The notes under the pieces were generated by a model, which was not told the DNA's origin, did not search any database, and saw only the letters and a program-made list of their open reading frames with translations. A stretch of DNA of 64,000 nucleotides from Brachyhypopomus gauderio (lineage: Eukaryota > Chordata > Actinopteri > Gymnotiformes > Hypopomidae), in NCBI RefSeq assembly GCF_052324685.1, contig NC_135225.1:6139758-6203757 (forward strand). Reading direction: 5' to 3'. Each line of letters starts with the position of its first letter. Positions within the stretch are counted from its first letter, which is position 1. The translations under genes and the position numbers were made by a program. Below are positions 18,926-31,653 of the stretch, piece by piece.

Positions 18926-20085
18926 AAAATGACCCGCGTTGTTTAACGTTGGGCCGGTTTCCCGGACGCATATTAAGTATTAAGGGTGAATAAGATCTCG
19001 CATCAGTGGAACCCCGGTGATGACACGAGATTATCTATCCCAGAAGAGCCTTAACCTGTGTGTGGAAAACCATCCTGTAATGTTGTAGCTCAATCACATG
19101 ATCGCAATCCTTTCAAAGCGGTGCAAACTGAACAACCGACAAAACGTACTAAATACACTGGATAACTCCATAACTATATACACTACTTCTCACAGTATTA
19201 TGACTAAATTACTCAACGTTTTTAAGAGGTTTGCCGGTAAACAATGCTTGCTGTAAGAAATCATTTCAAGAGCCTAAGTGTATGGATTTTCCCTTAATTT
19301 ACCCTTTATGAAAAACGTCTGTAATGTATAATAATTAAAATGCATTCAGGGATATAAATAGCCTACAGTGTAAGTGCACATGTGAAAATGTGCGTCCGTG
19401 TATAAATATGCTTAAGCTACTGTTTTGCCAGGTTTGTGCTGCTATAAGTAATATGCAATATCACTCGACACTTTCATTGATTAAATGATGGATCTGATGT
19501 GTGCGCTACCCTATACGTCTCCACTGTCCGTGCCATGTAGTTTATTCAATTGTTAGTGTATTCTGGAATGCGTCATAGTATATAATAGTATATCAACATA
19601 ACTTGTATATAATGTGTATATTAAGTGTACATAATTAAAATAATATATTGGGACAACCTTTCCCCACGGCCATGGACCTTGTGTTTTTCCTTTCATTTAG
19701 CTGCATTTGCTACTACAAAACATGGAACAGAAAACGTCTTGCCCTCTTTCGACATACTGGTTTAAATATAGTTTCGTGCGATAATGACGTTTTGTTAACC
19801 AACTATGCAGTCCCTCAGGATAACAGATGGCACCTCTAATGGATTTTAAAGGAAATTCACCTAGCACGTTCACAGGTGGAAATTAATTTATAGTATATAC
19901 TACATCAGTTTCAATGAAATGTGTTTTGGACAGGCCTTAGCTTAAACATTTAACTGGAAGTGGAGAAATCAGATTTAAACAGACTGTCTTGAGGATTGCC
20001 ATTGCCCACACATTAGGAAAAATGTTCGTAAATGGTCAAATCGATTAAATTCGCGCAAATCGTTCACTCTCGGGACGTCTCAAGC
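18926..20085. other. slc18a3 3' UTR and inter-gene spacer
   Basis: AT-rich sequence after the VAChT stop. ATTAAA-like and AATAAA-like signals are scattered through it (for example around 19340 and 19630), but none can be chosen as the polyadenylation site from sequence alone. No coding frame was recognised. Confidence 0.5.
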
Positions 20086-20089
20086 GTTG

Positions 20090-20496
20090 ATCCGAAGTAA
20101 AGACGAAGAAAGCTACGCTAATAAGAATTCACTGCATAATAGAACAAATATCACTAACAAAATAATGAACAGAAAAGTTGCTTTATCATTGTTTAAATCA
20201 CGTAAAACCTCGTGCAAGCTGGTCCAGAAGGAAACCCCGCTCTTTATGAGGTATGCTGGAGAAGCACAGACGACAAACGAGGCACTCCACGCGTGGACCT
20301 CGATGGGAGGAGCTTTGCATGGCGGGAGAGGTACCAAGGTACCAGCATCTCTACGGAACCAACTCCTGTCCTTCAATGGATGCGAGTAAGGTGCAAGTTA
20401 CGCTCTGCAAGTTTTTTTTCAGTAACAGCCGTTTAAGAACATTCGAGAGAAAATTAATACGCATAATCTCGGGCTCTCCAAGATCTGATCAATCTG
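20090..20496 (+). other. Candidate non-coding 5' exon(s) of chat
   Basis: This segment lies between VAChT and the first chat coding exon and ends in a strong donor (AATCTG|GTGAGT, GT at 20497). A second possible donor (GTAAGG) is near 20388. Mammalian chat uses alternative non-coding leader exons in this position. The short frames inside it resemble no protein. Transcript evidence would be needed to place exon ends. Confidence 0.3.
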
Positions 20497-20919
20497 GTGA
20501 GTACAGACTATTGATAAAGTTTTCATTTTAAGTTTTTCTATTTAGGCTATCCATAAATTGTTTTACCTTAATGACAACTATGCATTAATGCCCAAGAGAA
20601 AAGCCAGTTTTAATCGTATTCTTTGTTCAGGCAATTCGTATCAGTAGCCTATATCTTGCTGTTTGTCTTAGATTCCTACATAACAGTTCAAACTGAATAG
20701 TAATTAATTAGACATTAAATTAACATCGATTATTTAAATGGATACATTTTAATGTTAGTATTTTAGGGCGCACACGTAGTGTAGAAAATTGACTGGCTCT
20801 GGAAAAACTTTTCTTTGAGAAATCTCAAGGCTTCATTTGCTCGACGATCATCTGTTCCAGAAGGCGTTGGACACAATATCTCATTTTCTCTTCTCTTGAC
20901 TGCGTCCGGAAGTTTGACA

Positions 20920-23900
20920 ATGCCAGTTTTGGAAAGGCAACCATCAAGGGACCAAGTGGATCAGAGTGTAGTGTATATTTATCATTATCTATTATTCAAA
21001 TAGCGCTTGTAAGCTTCAATGCATACTGTAAAATGTATGTAATTTAAATTATTGTGAACTTTTAACGTTTCAGACATTACTGAAATCTCACAGTACAAAA
21101 TTAAAGATGCTATGACAGGGCTAAGCTGTTTGATGAAGTTCTGTTTAAATATGTGAGGACTATCTAATAAAAATGAGTACAATTGCAGTTGTTTCATATT
21201 TTGTCCAAAATAACACCTTGCCAGTCTTTGACAGAAATAGCAGGAATAAACATTTATGACATGAAAGATTTACCACATGGTATGATACACCATAAAATGT
21301 GAATTATAAGACATTTGTTGATTTATGAGCAAAATGTGAACACAGACAAGACCTACTTAATTAATGAATTAACAGCTTTCTCTGTTCTGTAATATGACTG
21401 CTTCAGTGCTGTCAGTAATGTTCTGCTGTTCTCTCATTAGGGTCTTCCCAAGTTGCCAGTTCCAGCCTTGCAGCAAACACTCGACATGTATCTTAGGTGT
21501 ATGAAACACCTGGTCTCAGAGGAGCAGTTCAAGAGGACCAGGGACATCGTACAGAAGTTTGGAGCACCTGGAGGACTAGGAGAACTACTTCAGGAAAAGC
21601 TACTGGAAAGGAAAGAGACTAAACCCAACTGGGTAAGGCATTTGGAGCTATTCACATCTTGTGCTAAACATTTTCTGTTAAATGTTCTTCTCCATGAACT
21701 CAACGAGATTGAGACATTTTCTCTTTGCTTATGTTTGTTCTGACCTTAAGATACTGATATTTGTGAACTTTTTCAGAATTTATTTTCCAAGGTAAAGTGC
21801 AACCAATATTAGACACATACGTTTCTTCTTTCTCTGATGTAATAGCTGTCAGTCACAGGCAAATTTGAATTTGGAGGTTCCACAGGAGTATTTCCTTTAT
21901 TTTATTTTTGTTAAATATGCACAATTTGCTGTAAGAACTACCGTAAAACAATAAAAAAAACAGTTCATTCTGAAAATGTGCATTTGTCCTAATGATCGCC
22001 CAGGATGCTTTCATGTTTTTCATGACTCAACATCCTTATCCATTATAAAAATGTTTTACATGTTTACACTTTCCTTATGCAACACCTGTATAAACATGCT
22101 GCAGTATAAAAAAGGCCCTTCTGTAAACGTAACCAATGCAACTTTTTTGATAGCACATAAAAGTGTTCAAATATTTTCATTTCCTCAGGTATACGACTAC
22201 TGGCTTGAAGATATGTATTTGAATAACAGACTAGCACTACCTGTCAACTCTAGCCCTGCTATGGTCTTCCCTAATCAGAACTTCAGGGCTGAGAGTGACA
22301 CACTCAGGTATTGGTCCCTGAGGCTGGAGCTGGGAGCATTTCCATTTTGACTTCAGAACTTAAAATATTCCAATAGAAAATAGTTGTGATTTTCAACCCC
22401 AAATGAATGTCGAAGTTCTAAATCTAGATGGAAGTGAAATGGAAATTATCCCACCTTTAGTAATTTGTATATCGTCATTTATTACACTGACTGCATCCAT
22501 AGAAATAAATGATGGATGTTTAGCATGTGTAGAAAATGTTACATAAAGTATGTGTATTGCATGTTTTCATCACATCAGCTGGTCAGTTTCATATGTGTGG
22601 TTTATGGAGGGAATCTTCATGCTAGTGACAATTTGCTAATAAGTAAATGCATAAGTAATACTGCACGTCTTAACACATAGACGGCTTACAGCCTTAACAC
22701 CCTAAATCAGGGGTCGGCAACCTATGGCACGCTGAGGCATTAACACTGGCACGCGACACGCAGGACGAGCAGTGACGGACTTAGCAATTTGGGGGCTCAA
22801 AGCGAATTTAGCTAGGGGGCCCATCAACATTAATATGCGAGAAATAAGTCAGCTAATCAGGGGGCCCCTACTGTGGCCTGCAGTGGGAGGAGCCCATGGC
22901 AGTTGCCTAGCCACACCTCTATGCAAAGAACGCCTCTGTGGACGAGTGACCGCGCGACTCCGCACACCTCGCGCGAACCTGCGCGAGCGGCGGAGGCGTT
23001 TATACTTGGCGTTCGATCACGATATAATACTTAATTTGTGTCCATTTACACCCCCCCCACCCCGCCCCCCCGGTCAATAATTTAAACTCAACCCCCCCCC
23101 CCCCCCCCCCCGTTCCAATATTATTTGTTGATAGTGGCACACTCATTCATTGACTAGCCATGTTCAAGTTGGCACTCCATGTCTCAAAGGTTGCCGACCC
23201 CTGCCCTAAATGGTACCATCATTAGTAAAAAATGAACTCTGAACACATTACCAATAGACAAAATCTAAGCTATTTTAAAATCTAAAATTACTGTTTTTCA
23301 GACAGTAAGCCTTGACTTCACTAATCTTGAAATGTATGATTTTAGCCCTTTATCAACTTTCAGAGTGTATACTGAGAGTGTACACTCTCTGAATACATCA
23401 AATGGGTAGATTGAAACACTGTGTAGCTTCATTAACATTTATGGCATTTGGCAGAGGCTCCTATCCAGGATGACTCACATATGTATCAGTATGAAAATAC
23501 AATATTCCCTGAAAAATAAAACCCAACACTTTGGTGTTACTAGCACTCACACTTGACCTACCAGGTGAGCTACAGAAGAATCCCAGTGTCAGATATTCCT
23601 GTTTCATGACATTAAATCAGCAAATTGTAACCCAGGATTATTCTAGAACTGAACATTCTAATCTTATGCCACTACAGGAAAATAATTGTAAGTCTTCCTT
23701 TAATAATTCCACGATTAAGCTCTTCTCTAGATTAAGCTAAGCAACATCCAGAACCAATCAAGAAACCAACCAACCAATCAAGAAACAACCAGAAACAATG
23801 TTCTACACAATAGGGGTTTCTTTATTGACATACATTTAAATCTTGTGATTACACCACTGACCAGGCAATGTGATAGCTGCTTAAATAAGGCACTTAGGAG

Positions 23901-26900
23901 AGGCAGTGGAGGTGTACTGTAGAGTGATCTGAGGGGCAGTGCAGTTTCTGGACCGAAAAAGCTTGAATGGCATTAACTTCACACACATTTCTTCTCTAAC
24001 TGCACGGAGATGGTCAGTTATTTTATTTTGAAGGTTTAGTGTGAATCACAGTTGAAAGCCGTGTTCTTTCTTTATTCTCCAAAAGATTTGCAGCTCATCT
24101 AATTTCAGGGGTGTTAGAATACAAGTGTCTACTTGATGGGTAAGTTCCATCTTGTTAATTTTCTTTTAAACAGTAATAGCTGTTTGATTTTATTCTGGGT
24201 ATAAACATTGCAAGCTGTTCCATTCATTAGGAACAGCCTGGTCTTCTGTGTGAGAGTCTGCTCAAGCTGTGTTTTTGCAGGCATGCCCTACCAGTGGACT
24301 ACGCCCGGGGTCAGCTGGCCGGGACTCCCCTGTGCATGGATCAGTACTACAGGCTCTTCACCTCCTACCGTTTACCTGGACCTAAAACAGACACCCTGGT
24401 GGCTCAGGAGAGTAGCGTAATGCCAGAACCTGAACATGTCATAGTGGCTTGTAAAAATCAGGTATGGCCATAGTGCTAAGACACATGGGAGTCTTTGTTG
24501 GGTCCATTTGTTGATTTTGTTGTTTCATTTAATTAGATCTAATCTAACAAACAGCCTAATGAGTCCAAAGCACCTTTGATGTGGAACTCTCCTGGGTATT
24601 TTATTTCCTGTTCTACACTGTAATTAATAAGCAAGGTCCTCTAACAGGTGTTTACTGTTGACTTAATGAGGATGGTTGCAAATAATTTTTATGCTTGAGC
24701 TGTTTTTAATTATGCAAAAGATGATGCCTTAAAATGTCATAATGAAAAGTTACAGGCATTCATTAGGAAACTACACTTTCACTCTAAATGGCTATCAGTG
24801 TGCTTTATGTGATGTACCTTGCATCACTGTTATGCATCAAGTTATTAAAGTAATTCATTAGTTAATTCATAATTAAAGAATTACATAAACATGATATTAT
24901 TTTTGTCAGTTCTTTGTTCTTGATGTGGTCATCAACTTCCGGCGACTCAGCGAGAAAGACCTATACACCCAACTACAGAAGATCAAGAGGATGGCAGACA
25001 GTGTGGAGGAGTGCCTGCCTCCTATTGGATTACTCACCTCCGATGGCAGGACAGAGTGGGCGGAGTCTCGTAGCATCCTTGTTAAAGGTCAGAGGCTGAA
25101 TTGTAACCACACTTCTCTCCTGATTACTGAAACCCAGTGTTCTTGGATCAATAAAATATGAAGAGACTTAAAATTTACATCCATTTATAACTTTAAAGTA
25201 CAAAATTTATAATTTGTTTGTCATAGATGTACAAGGACTTGCTGACAATTCATCAACCAACAACCAACTGTACAAGCTATTAAAGCATGCTGAATATGAT
25301 CTGGTGTAGATTCTACTAACAGGGACTCTCTGGATATGATTGAGCGCTGTGTGTGTGTGGTGTGCCTGGATGAATCCAGCGGCATAGAGCCGAGTGGCAC
25401 CAACCGAGCCATGATGATCCTGCATGGAGGAGGACTGAACAGGAATGGGGGAAACCGCTGGTATGACAAACCTTTGCAGGTAAAGCATCTATTTGGTGCA
25501 TGAAATAAAGAAATCTGCATTTGATGGCATGCAGTTGCTCTAAAACGTGTGACTCTCAGTTCCTGGTAGGTGCGGATGGGTGCTGTGGTGTTGTTTGTGA
25601 ACACTCGCCTTTTGAGGGGATCGTGCTGGTCCAGTGCACTGAATATTTACTGAAGTACATGTAAGCCAAGGAGCATATAAAGTTTTGTGATCATCTGCAC
25701 CTCCATTATGTGTTTTGTTTTGATCGGTGCATGACTATAGCAAGAATTAAAAGGTCTAAGATGTACTGTGTCTTACTGATTTAGTTAATACACATAATGT
25801 CTTTTATATGATCATGAAATATGTTTTCAAACGATCTATAATTAGTGTCTGCAAAATGAAATTGTAATGACTTGTAAAGAAAAACTCTATTGGACGCACC
25901 ACTCTCATGCAGAGGTTTCCAGTACAGTCTTTAAGGAGTCCAACCAGCAATGTCCGGTTTGAGAACACTTGAGCAAGGGAATGAGAGTTTGCCTGGCAGA
26001 ATGAATATTGTAAAACTGGATTGCTAGAGGGTCCTTGCACATCCAGAGGACCAGGAGATTTCTAGGTTTCCTCAAGCAACAGACAATTAGTTATTCCATC
26101 ATCTAGAGAGGGTGAAATATTGCAATAGCTTGAGGGCCAGGTACTCCTTTCCTTAATAGCTATAGGTAATTGCTTACAAAAATTGTTCAGTGAGCTACTT
26201 TAAGATACTTTATTTACTTTAAAATAAATGGCAAACAGTAAGGGAATATGCTCCATGTGTATGTGCCACTCTTAGGATGGGCAGCCCGTCCAAGCTGGTG
26301 AGGGCAGACAGTGTGAGTGAGTTGCCAGCCCCAAGACGTCTTCGCTGGAAATGCTCACCAAAAATCCAAGAACTCCTTACTGCTTCAGCAGATAAACTGC
26401 ACAGGCAAATCAACAAAAACTATTTGCTTTGATGTTCATAGTCAACATCTCTGCATTGTGGTTCTTTTACAATAATACAAATGTATTTGTTCTAAATTTG
26501 TCTATTTTTTTAGGCTTGTTAGAAATCTTGACATGAATGTCCACAAGTTCAACAGTTATGGCAAAGACTTCATCAAGAAGCAGAAAATGAGTCCTGACGC
26601 TTATATACAAGTAGCTCTGCAGTTTGCATTTTACAGGCTAGTTTGCCGTTTCCACCTCAAAACAGTTACCCAACACAGAGAGACACACCACACTAAATCA
26701 GACATCTACCCCATTCCTAGATGTCACAGAAGACCCGTGCCAACATATGAGAGCGCATCGATCCGACGCTTCCAGCAGGGCAGAGTGGACAACATTCGTT
26801 CTTCTACTTCTGAGGCTTTGGCATTTGTGAAAGCAATGACAGATAAAAATACCAGTCTGACGGTATGTTATTATAATGGAGCAGATTTCATTTTGTTGTT

Positions 26901-28131
26901 TTCAGTAACTGTTAAGCCTCATTCAGAAGCTACAAACATATATTTTTTAATGATCTATTTGCTTTAAGGCTGACAGCTTTACATCATGTTACTATGATTT
27001 ATTTAGGATGCTGAGAAGATGGAGAAGTTATGGAATGCTATTAGGGCACAAACCCATTATACAATCTTGGTAAATAAAATGGAGGCTGCTAAGCAGAATT
27101 ACCTTTTCTACTAAATGTGTATATTCATCAATATATGACGCTGTTACATCATTGTGAATCTGTGAATTCTGGTGCTTTTTAACAGGCTATCACAGGGATG
27201 GCAATCGACAATCACTTACTTGGACTGCGGGAGATAGCTAAGGAGCTCAACTTGGAGGAACCAGAGATTTTCACAGATGAGACTTATATCATTAGCAACC
27301 AGTTCATCCTCTCCACAAGTCAGGTACATAAGATAAAAAAAACTAGGAAAGCCTTCATTACACAGAATATTTCCACACAAATGTCACAGGCATGACATTT
27401 GAATTCATTCAGACTGGCAAAAAACGCCAACCTAAACGAAGCTAATGGAATTTACAAGAACATACATGATTATATTTAGCACAAAAACAGTTTTTCACTG
27501 TTTAAGACTTATAGGTTGCATTATAGTCAATATGTTAGCTATATCAAATACATTTATATTTTAAACATATTGAATTTACAACATAAATATTGTATAACAA
27601 AAGTGTTTTATCATGATTTCTTCTCTAATGGTTAAGTACAGAAACATGGACCTGTGACTTTATTCAAAAACTGTTCATTAAGTAAACCCCACTCATACTG
27701 CCCTATCTGATCTTCATCTATCTTGCACATAAATTTGAAGAGTGCTTCTGCTTATCCAGATCTTGACGTGTTAGACCCCCAGAATTATCCCCCTGGGTAA
27801 GCACAGGCCAGCTACTCATCAGCAGAAGAGTATAGCAAGAGCCTATTTTATGCCCTGTTTCTGCTATCTAGTGTAGGTCAAATGAAGATCCATCATGGAT
27901 TGTTCAAGTTTCACACAATTCACAGTAGTTAGAAGAAACATTTACATTATGATAAAACATAAAAGAAAACCTTTATATTAATGAATGCCCCTCTGAGCCT
28001 AATGTTAGCCTTGAGAAAATAAGTTACTTTTTAATGGTGCGTTCTTACTTGAGGCACTTAACTCCAGTATCTGTAAGTTGTTTATGTTAAAATGTTATTG
28101 ATCTTGTGCTGCATTCACTATATGGCCAGTT

Positions 28132-28205
<74 letters not shown>

Positions 28206-29636
28206 GATTTCGCCCCTCCATTTTTACCAAAACATTTTGCAGGGTGACTATAGGAATATGTGCCAATTTTGTGAGGTCATACTGTGATGTTGGACAGGAA
28301 GGGCTGGAACACAACTGACAGTCAAGATGATCCTGAAGGTTTGAGGTCAGGACTCTGTGCAGGACTCTGAAGCACCCCCACACCAAGAGTTAAACCAGGA
28401 CCCCATTCTATGCACAAGGCCACAGTCATGCTGCAATATGAAAGGGATATGTGCTATTAAAAAAATTACTACGACACTGGAAGCATAGCTCTATAATATG
28501 TCTATGAATGCTACGTGATTAATATTATCCTTCACAGTCCAAAAAAGAGGGGGCCTAGCACAAACCCTGAAAACCCCCAGAGCACTATGCTTCCTCCATT
28601 AAGGTTTACTGTAGGCATTCTGGTAGGCAGAGTTCTCCTAGCATATGCCATACCCAGATTAGTGTATTCCCCTGCAGAAAAACAATTCTTCATGCCTGAG
28701 AACACATCTCTACAGCTCCAGAGTTCAGTGGCAGCATGCTTTACACAACCCCAGGTGACGTCTGGCATTGACCATATGAACTTAGACCTGTGTGTAGCTG
28801 CTCTTTACACACCTGAACTCTATATTTAAGAAGATATCCATATACTTTTAGTCATATAGAGTTGCTAGCTAGCTAATAAATATGAATTTTGTCTTTCGAA
28901 AAGCACCTCCTGTTTGCAAATCATAAACAAAATAAATAAATGAATATGACAATGGGCATATAATAGGCTAGATTAATATTTAAAGTGATCACAAACATCA
29001 TGGATGTCATGTACATTGCACATTACAAGCCAGCAAGTTAGATGTAAAACTCCAATCAATCAACACACCCCCTGGCTAACATTATTGAAAAAAATAATTG
29101 CTGAATGTAATTCACCCAGAGTTACTACTTGTAACTACCAAATTACATGACTAATGGGGGAACAACAATCACTCTTCAGTCAATAATGTGTTTATTGTGG
29201 TTTAAACCACTAACTAGCCTACTTGAACTAGTAGGTTATACTACTAATTTAGCTGTATCGTCCATTCTGGAATCTTTAATTCTATGAGGCATATGTGGAC
29301 CACCAGGCACACTCCAATAGCTTATCATCTAATAGCATGATCTTTTCCATACAGGTCCCCACAACTGTGGAGATGTTCTGCTGCTATGGCCCTGTGGATC
29401 CTAATGGATATGGAGTCTGCTACAATCCTCAGTCAGACTACATCATTTTCTCTGTTTCCAGTTTCCATGACAGCCCTGGGACCTCTTCAGATATGTTTGT
29501 GAAAGCTCTTGTGGCGTGCCTGGGGGAGATGCAAGATCTATGTCGCATATGTAACACTCATGCCAAACCACGCAAGTCCACAGAGAGTATGGAGCACGCT
29601 TCCCACAGAGTGAAGAACGGGGGGCGAGAGGCATAG
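20920..29636 (+). CDS. chat: Choline O-acetyltransferase, 14 coding exons, 639 aa
   Basis: Exons: 20920-20967, 21441-21632, 22189-22307, 24086-24139, 24281-24461, 24910-25087, 25310-25479, 25560-25660, 26276-26404, 26514-26636, 26721-26862, 27007-27069, 27186-27323, 29355-29636; all phases join to 639 residues, normal for ChAT. The enzyme makes acetylcholine from acetyl-CoA and choline in cholinergic nerve endings. Landmarks are [55 protein letters not shown], the catalytic His at residue 329 in [42 protein letters not shown] and [18 protein letters not shown]. Exon 1 joins as DQVDQS|GLPKLP, which fixes the start. Intron 9 (26405-26513) and short intron 10 (26637-26720, 84 nt, frame open) have GC donors. 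An AATAAA at 30002 may end the mRNA. Exons 4 and 5 and the end of exon 14 recur at 34269-34599. Confidence 0.95.
22708..23203. mobile_element. Non-autonomous hAT element (496 bp) in chat intron 3
   Basis: Terminal inverted repeats CAGGGGTCGGCAACCT (left) and AGGTTGCCGACCCCTG with one extra base difference (right) are flanked by a perfect 8-bp target duplication CCCTAAAT (22700-22707 and 23204-23211). The interior is GC-rich with a poly-C tract at about 23052-23112 and no transposase. Both hallmark features of the hAT superfamily are present. Confidence 0.92.
28133..28204. repeat. (TA)n microsatellite in chat intron 13
   Basis: An uninterrupted TA run of about 36 repeats. Frames here encode only alternating Tyr and Ile. 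Confidence 0.95.
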
Positions 29637-30601
29637 CACACCTGAGAAACTAAGTCACCTGTAATTTGGCAAAGTATTTTTTTTATAATTTAGACATTGT
29701 ATTTAAATTAATATCAATCTAAATGTGATGGTTCAATAATGTGTAGGAATAGGCCTAATACTACCACCACTAGAAATCTGCATCAAGAAAAACTATAAAC
29801 ACCAAGCTATATATTTTGAGTTGTCCACTGTGCACTGATAAGTGTCTAAGAGAAATGTGTACGTCTCTGTGTGTCTGAAATGAAAAGTGGATCAACATGT
29901 GTTACATAAGCTCCTGAATTGTTTGACTATTGTAAATGTCTGTATGTGAGTATTGAGTGTCTAATTTTAAATATGCTCAACTAATTAGCTGTTTGAAAAA
30001 AAATAAACTAATATTTATTACCACAAACATTTGCCTACTCATCATAGGCTACAATATGTCTTTCATGGACATTTGTAAAAATTGTCTTATATGAGCTCAT
30101 CAAGTTAAGTGACCTAGCTCTTACCTGAAGTCGAAATCGATCTTCAGTGCTCCAACATGTCTGTTTGATGAGACACTTTGGCGTTACACTAACTGTGTAG
30201 ACCAACACTGTACTAGAAAACAGAGGGCCTATCCTGATATAACACACAGTCCCCACATTACACCCTGCAGTGTGTCCTGATAAAACACACAGTCCCCACA
30301 TTACACCCTGCAGTGTGTCCTGGGTACTTGGTAGTGAAAAACGTTCAAGGTGTTACAATTCCGAATACCACTGCTTACCATAGCCATCATTTCTAACTTC
30401 TTTGCTTTACTAGCTAAGTATTTATGTAAAGCTGCAGGGGGAATCACTGTAATAAAGTTTTTCATTGTTTCTAAACACATTTTGTCGAGTTTGTCGACCT
30501 TTACCTGTTGCTAGGGGACAGGAGGCACGTGACCAATGGCTGCCGCGCGCTCGAGTCAGTTGGATGTTTTGTTTGTTTGCGTTTTTGCTGTTGGTAATGT
30601 G

Positions 30602-31617
30602 TAATGATGGGCAAATGAAGCCTCTTGAAGCAATGAAGCTTTCCAACCATTTGCTTTGCAAAAAGGTTCATTACTCGAGGCTTCATTCATCACTCACTAG
30701 TGACATCTGCTGGTGAAACTGTAACAGCCTCGTCATTCAGTTGGATCATACTTTCAACAATGTGTAAATGCAATATTGTCACAAAGTTTCCATCAAACTC
30801 ATGTTTAGTAACAGGAGAATCAATTAAATCATACTTAATTGTCATGTTTTAATTATTAAAATGATTTGTAGCCTATCTAATCCTTGACCATTAGTGGTTG
30901 TGTTGGGTTTTCTTGTATGTCATGAACGTATTTGACAATGAAGATATGTTGTACTTTACTATATTGGGAATTGAGTGGTTGTTGAGGCAGACTGAATATT
31001 TTGAGTTAGAAACTGATTTAAAAAAAAAAACAAAATGTGTTTTAAATAATTGCTTCTTGGGGGTTCTAGATCTGGTTTGGTAGTCATGGCCTGGTGGTTA
31101 GGGAAGGGAAGTGGTTAGGGAACTGGTCTTGTAACCGGAGGGTCGTGGGTTCGATCCCCAGACCTGAGGCCATGACTGAGGCGCCCCTTAACCCTCAATT
31201 GTTCACTTATATAAAAATGAGATAAAATGTAAGTCGCTCTGGATAAGGGCGTCTGCCAAATGTAAAATGTTTTTAACATTACAAATAAGGTTTGCCTCTT
31301 CCAATGGTTTTTAGTCTGTTTTTGATGTGTGAATCCGATGTACATCCTGATCAAACAAAAAGAATTTAGAACGTTCCAGATTTTAAATTTAACCACCTAC
31401 TACAACCCACGAAGCAACAGGGTTCATCGCGCTTTTATTTAGAAAAACGATACGCAAAATGAAGCAATGACGTGGCCGATGTAATGCGAGGCCTCGTTTG
31501 TTGCTGATCACGTGATTTTGCTCAATCTAACACAAGCTCCGAAGCGGGGCTTCATCGGACACGCCCCTTTTTACTCGGTACACGCTTCGAAGCGTAGCTT
31601 CAGATGTCCCATCACTA
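30602..31617. mobile_element. 1,016-bp non-autonomous hAT element with 8-bp target duplication, absent from the duplicated copy
   Basis: The element begins TAATGATGGGCAAATGAAGC and ends CTTCAGATGTCCCATCACTA, so the ends are inverted repeats of the TAGTGATGGG type. GTAATGTG flanks it on both sides (30594-30601 and 31618-31625). The paralogous copy has a single GTAATGTG (35557-35564) and no insert, which directly defines the ends. A SINE is nested at about 31083-31272. No transposase frame is present. It sits in the 5' flank of c10orf53 copy A, 37 bp upstream of its ATG. Confidence 0.95.
31083..31272 (+). mobile_element. tRNA-derived SINE nested in the hAT element
   Basis: It contains GTGGTTAGGGAACTGGTCTT, a B box GGTTCGATCCCCAG, and the tail AAGTCGCTCTGGATAAGGGC followed by GTCTGCCAAATG, a 3' end widespread in fish SINEs. 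It is the same family as the copy at 13890-14078 in reverse. Confidence 0.8.
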
Positions 31618-31653
31618 GTAATGTGAGCTTTTCCTGTTCACTCTTTGTCTAAT

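Noticed and set aside
23531-23740. 69-aa ORF repeated identically at 33714-33923
   Set aside because: It recurs only because the segment is duplicated. It lies in a chat intron and resembles no protein.
28087-28386. Open frames with Tyr-Ile runs (also at 38281, 54462), Thr-His or Cys-Val runs (48081, 55264) and polyGlu/polyArg (58053)
   Set aside because: These are translations of TA, CA/GT and GGA microsatellites, not genes.
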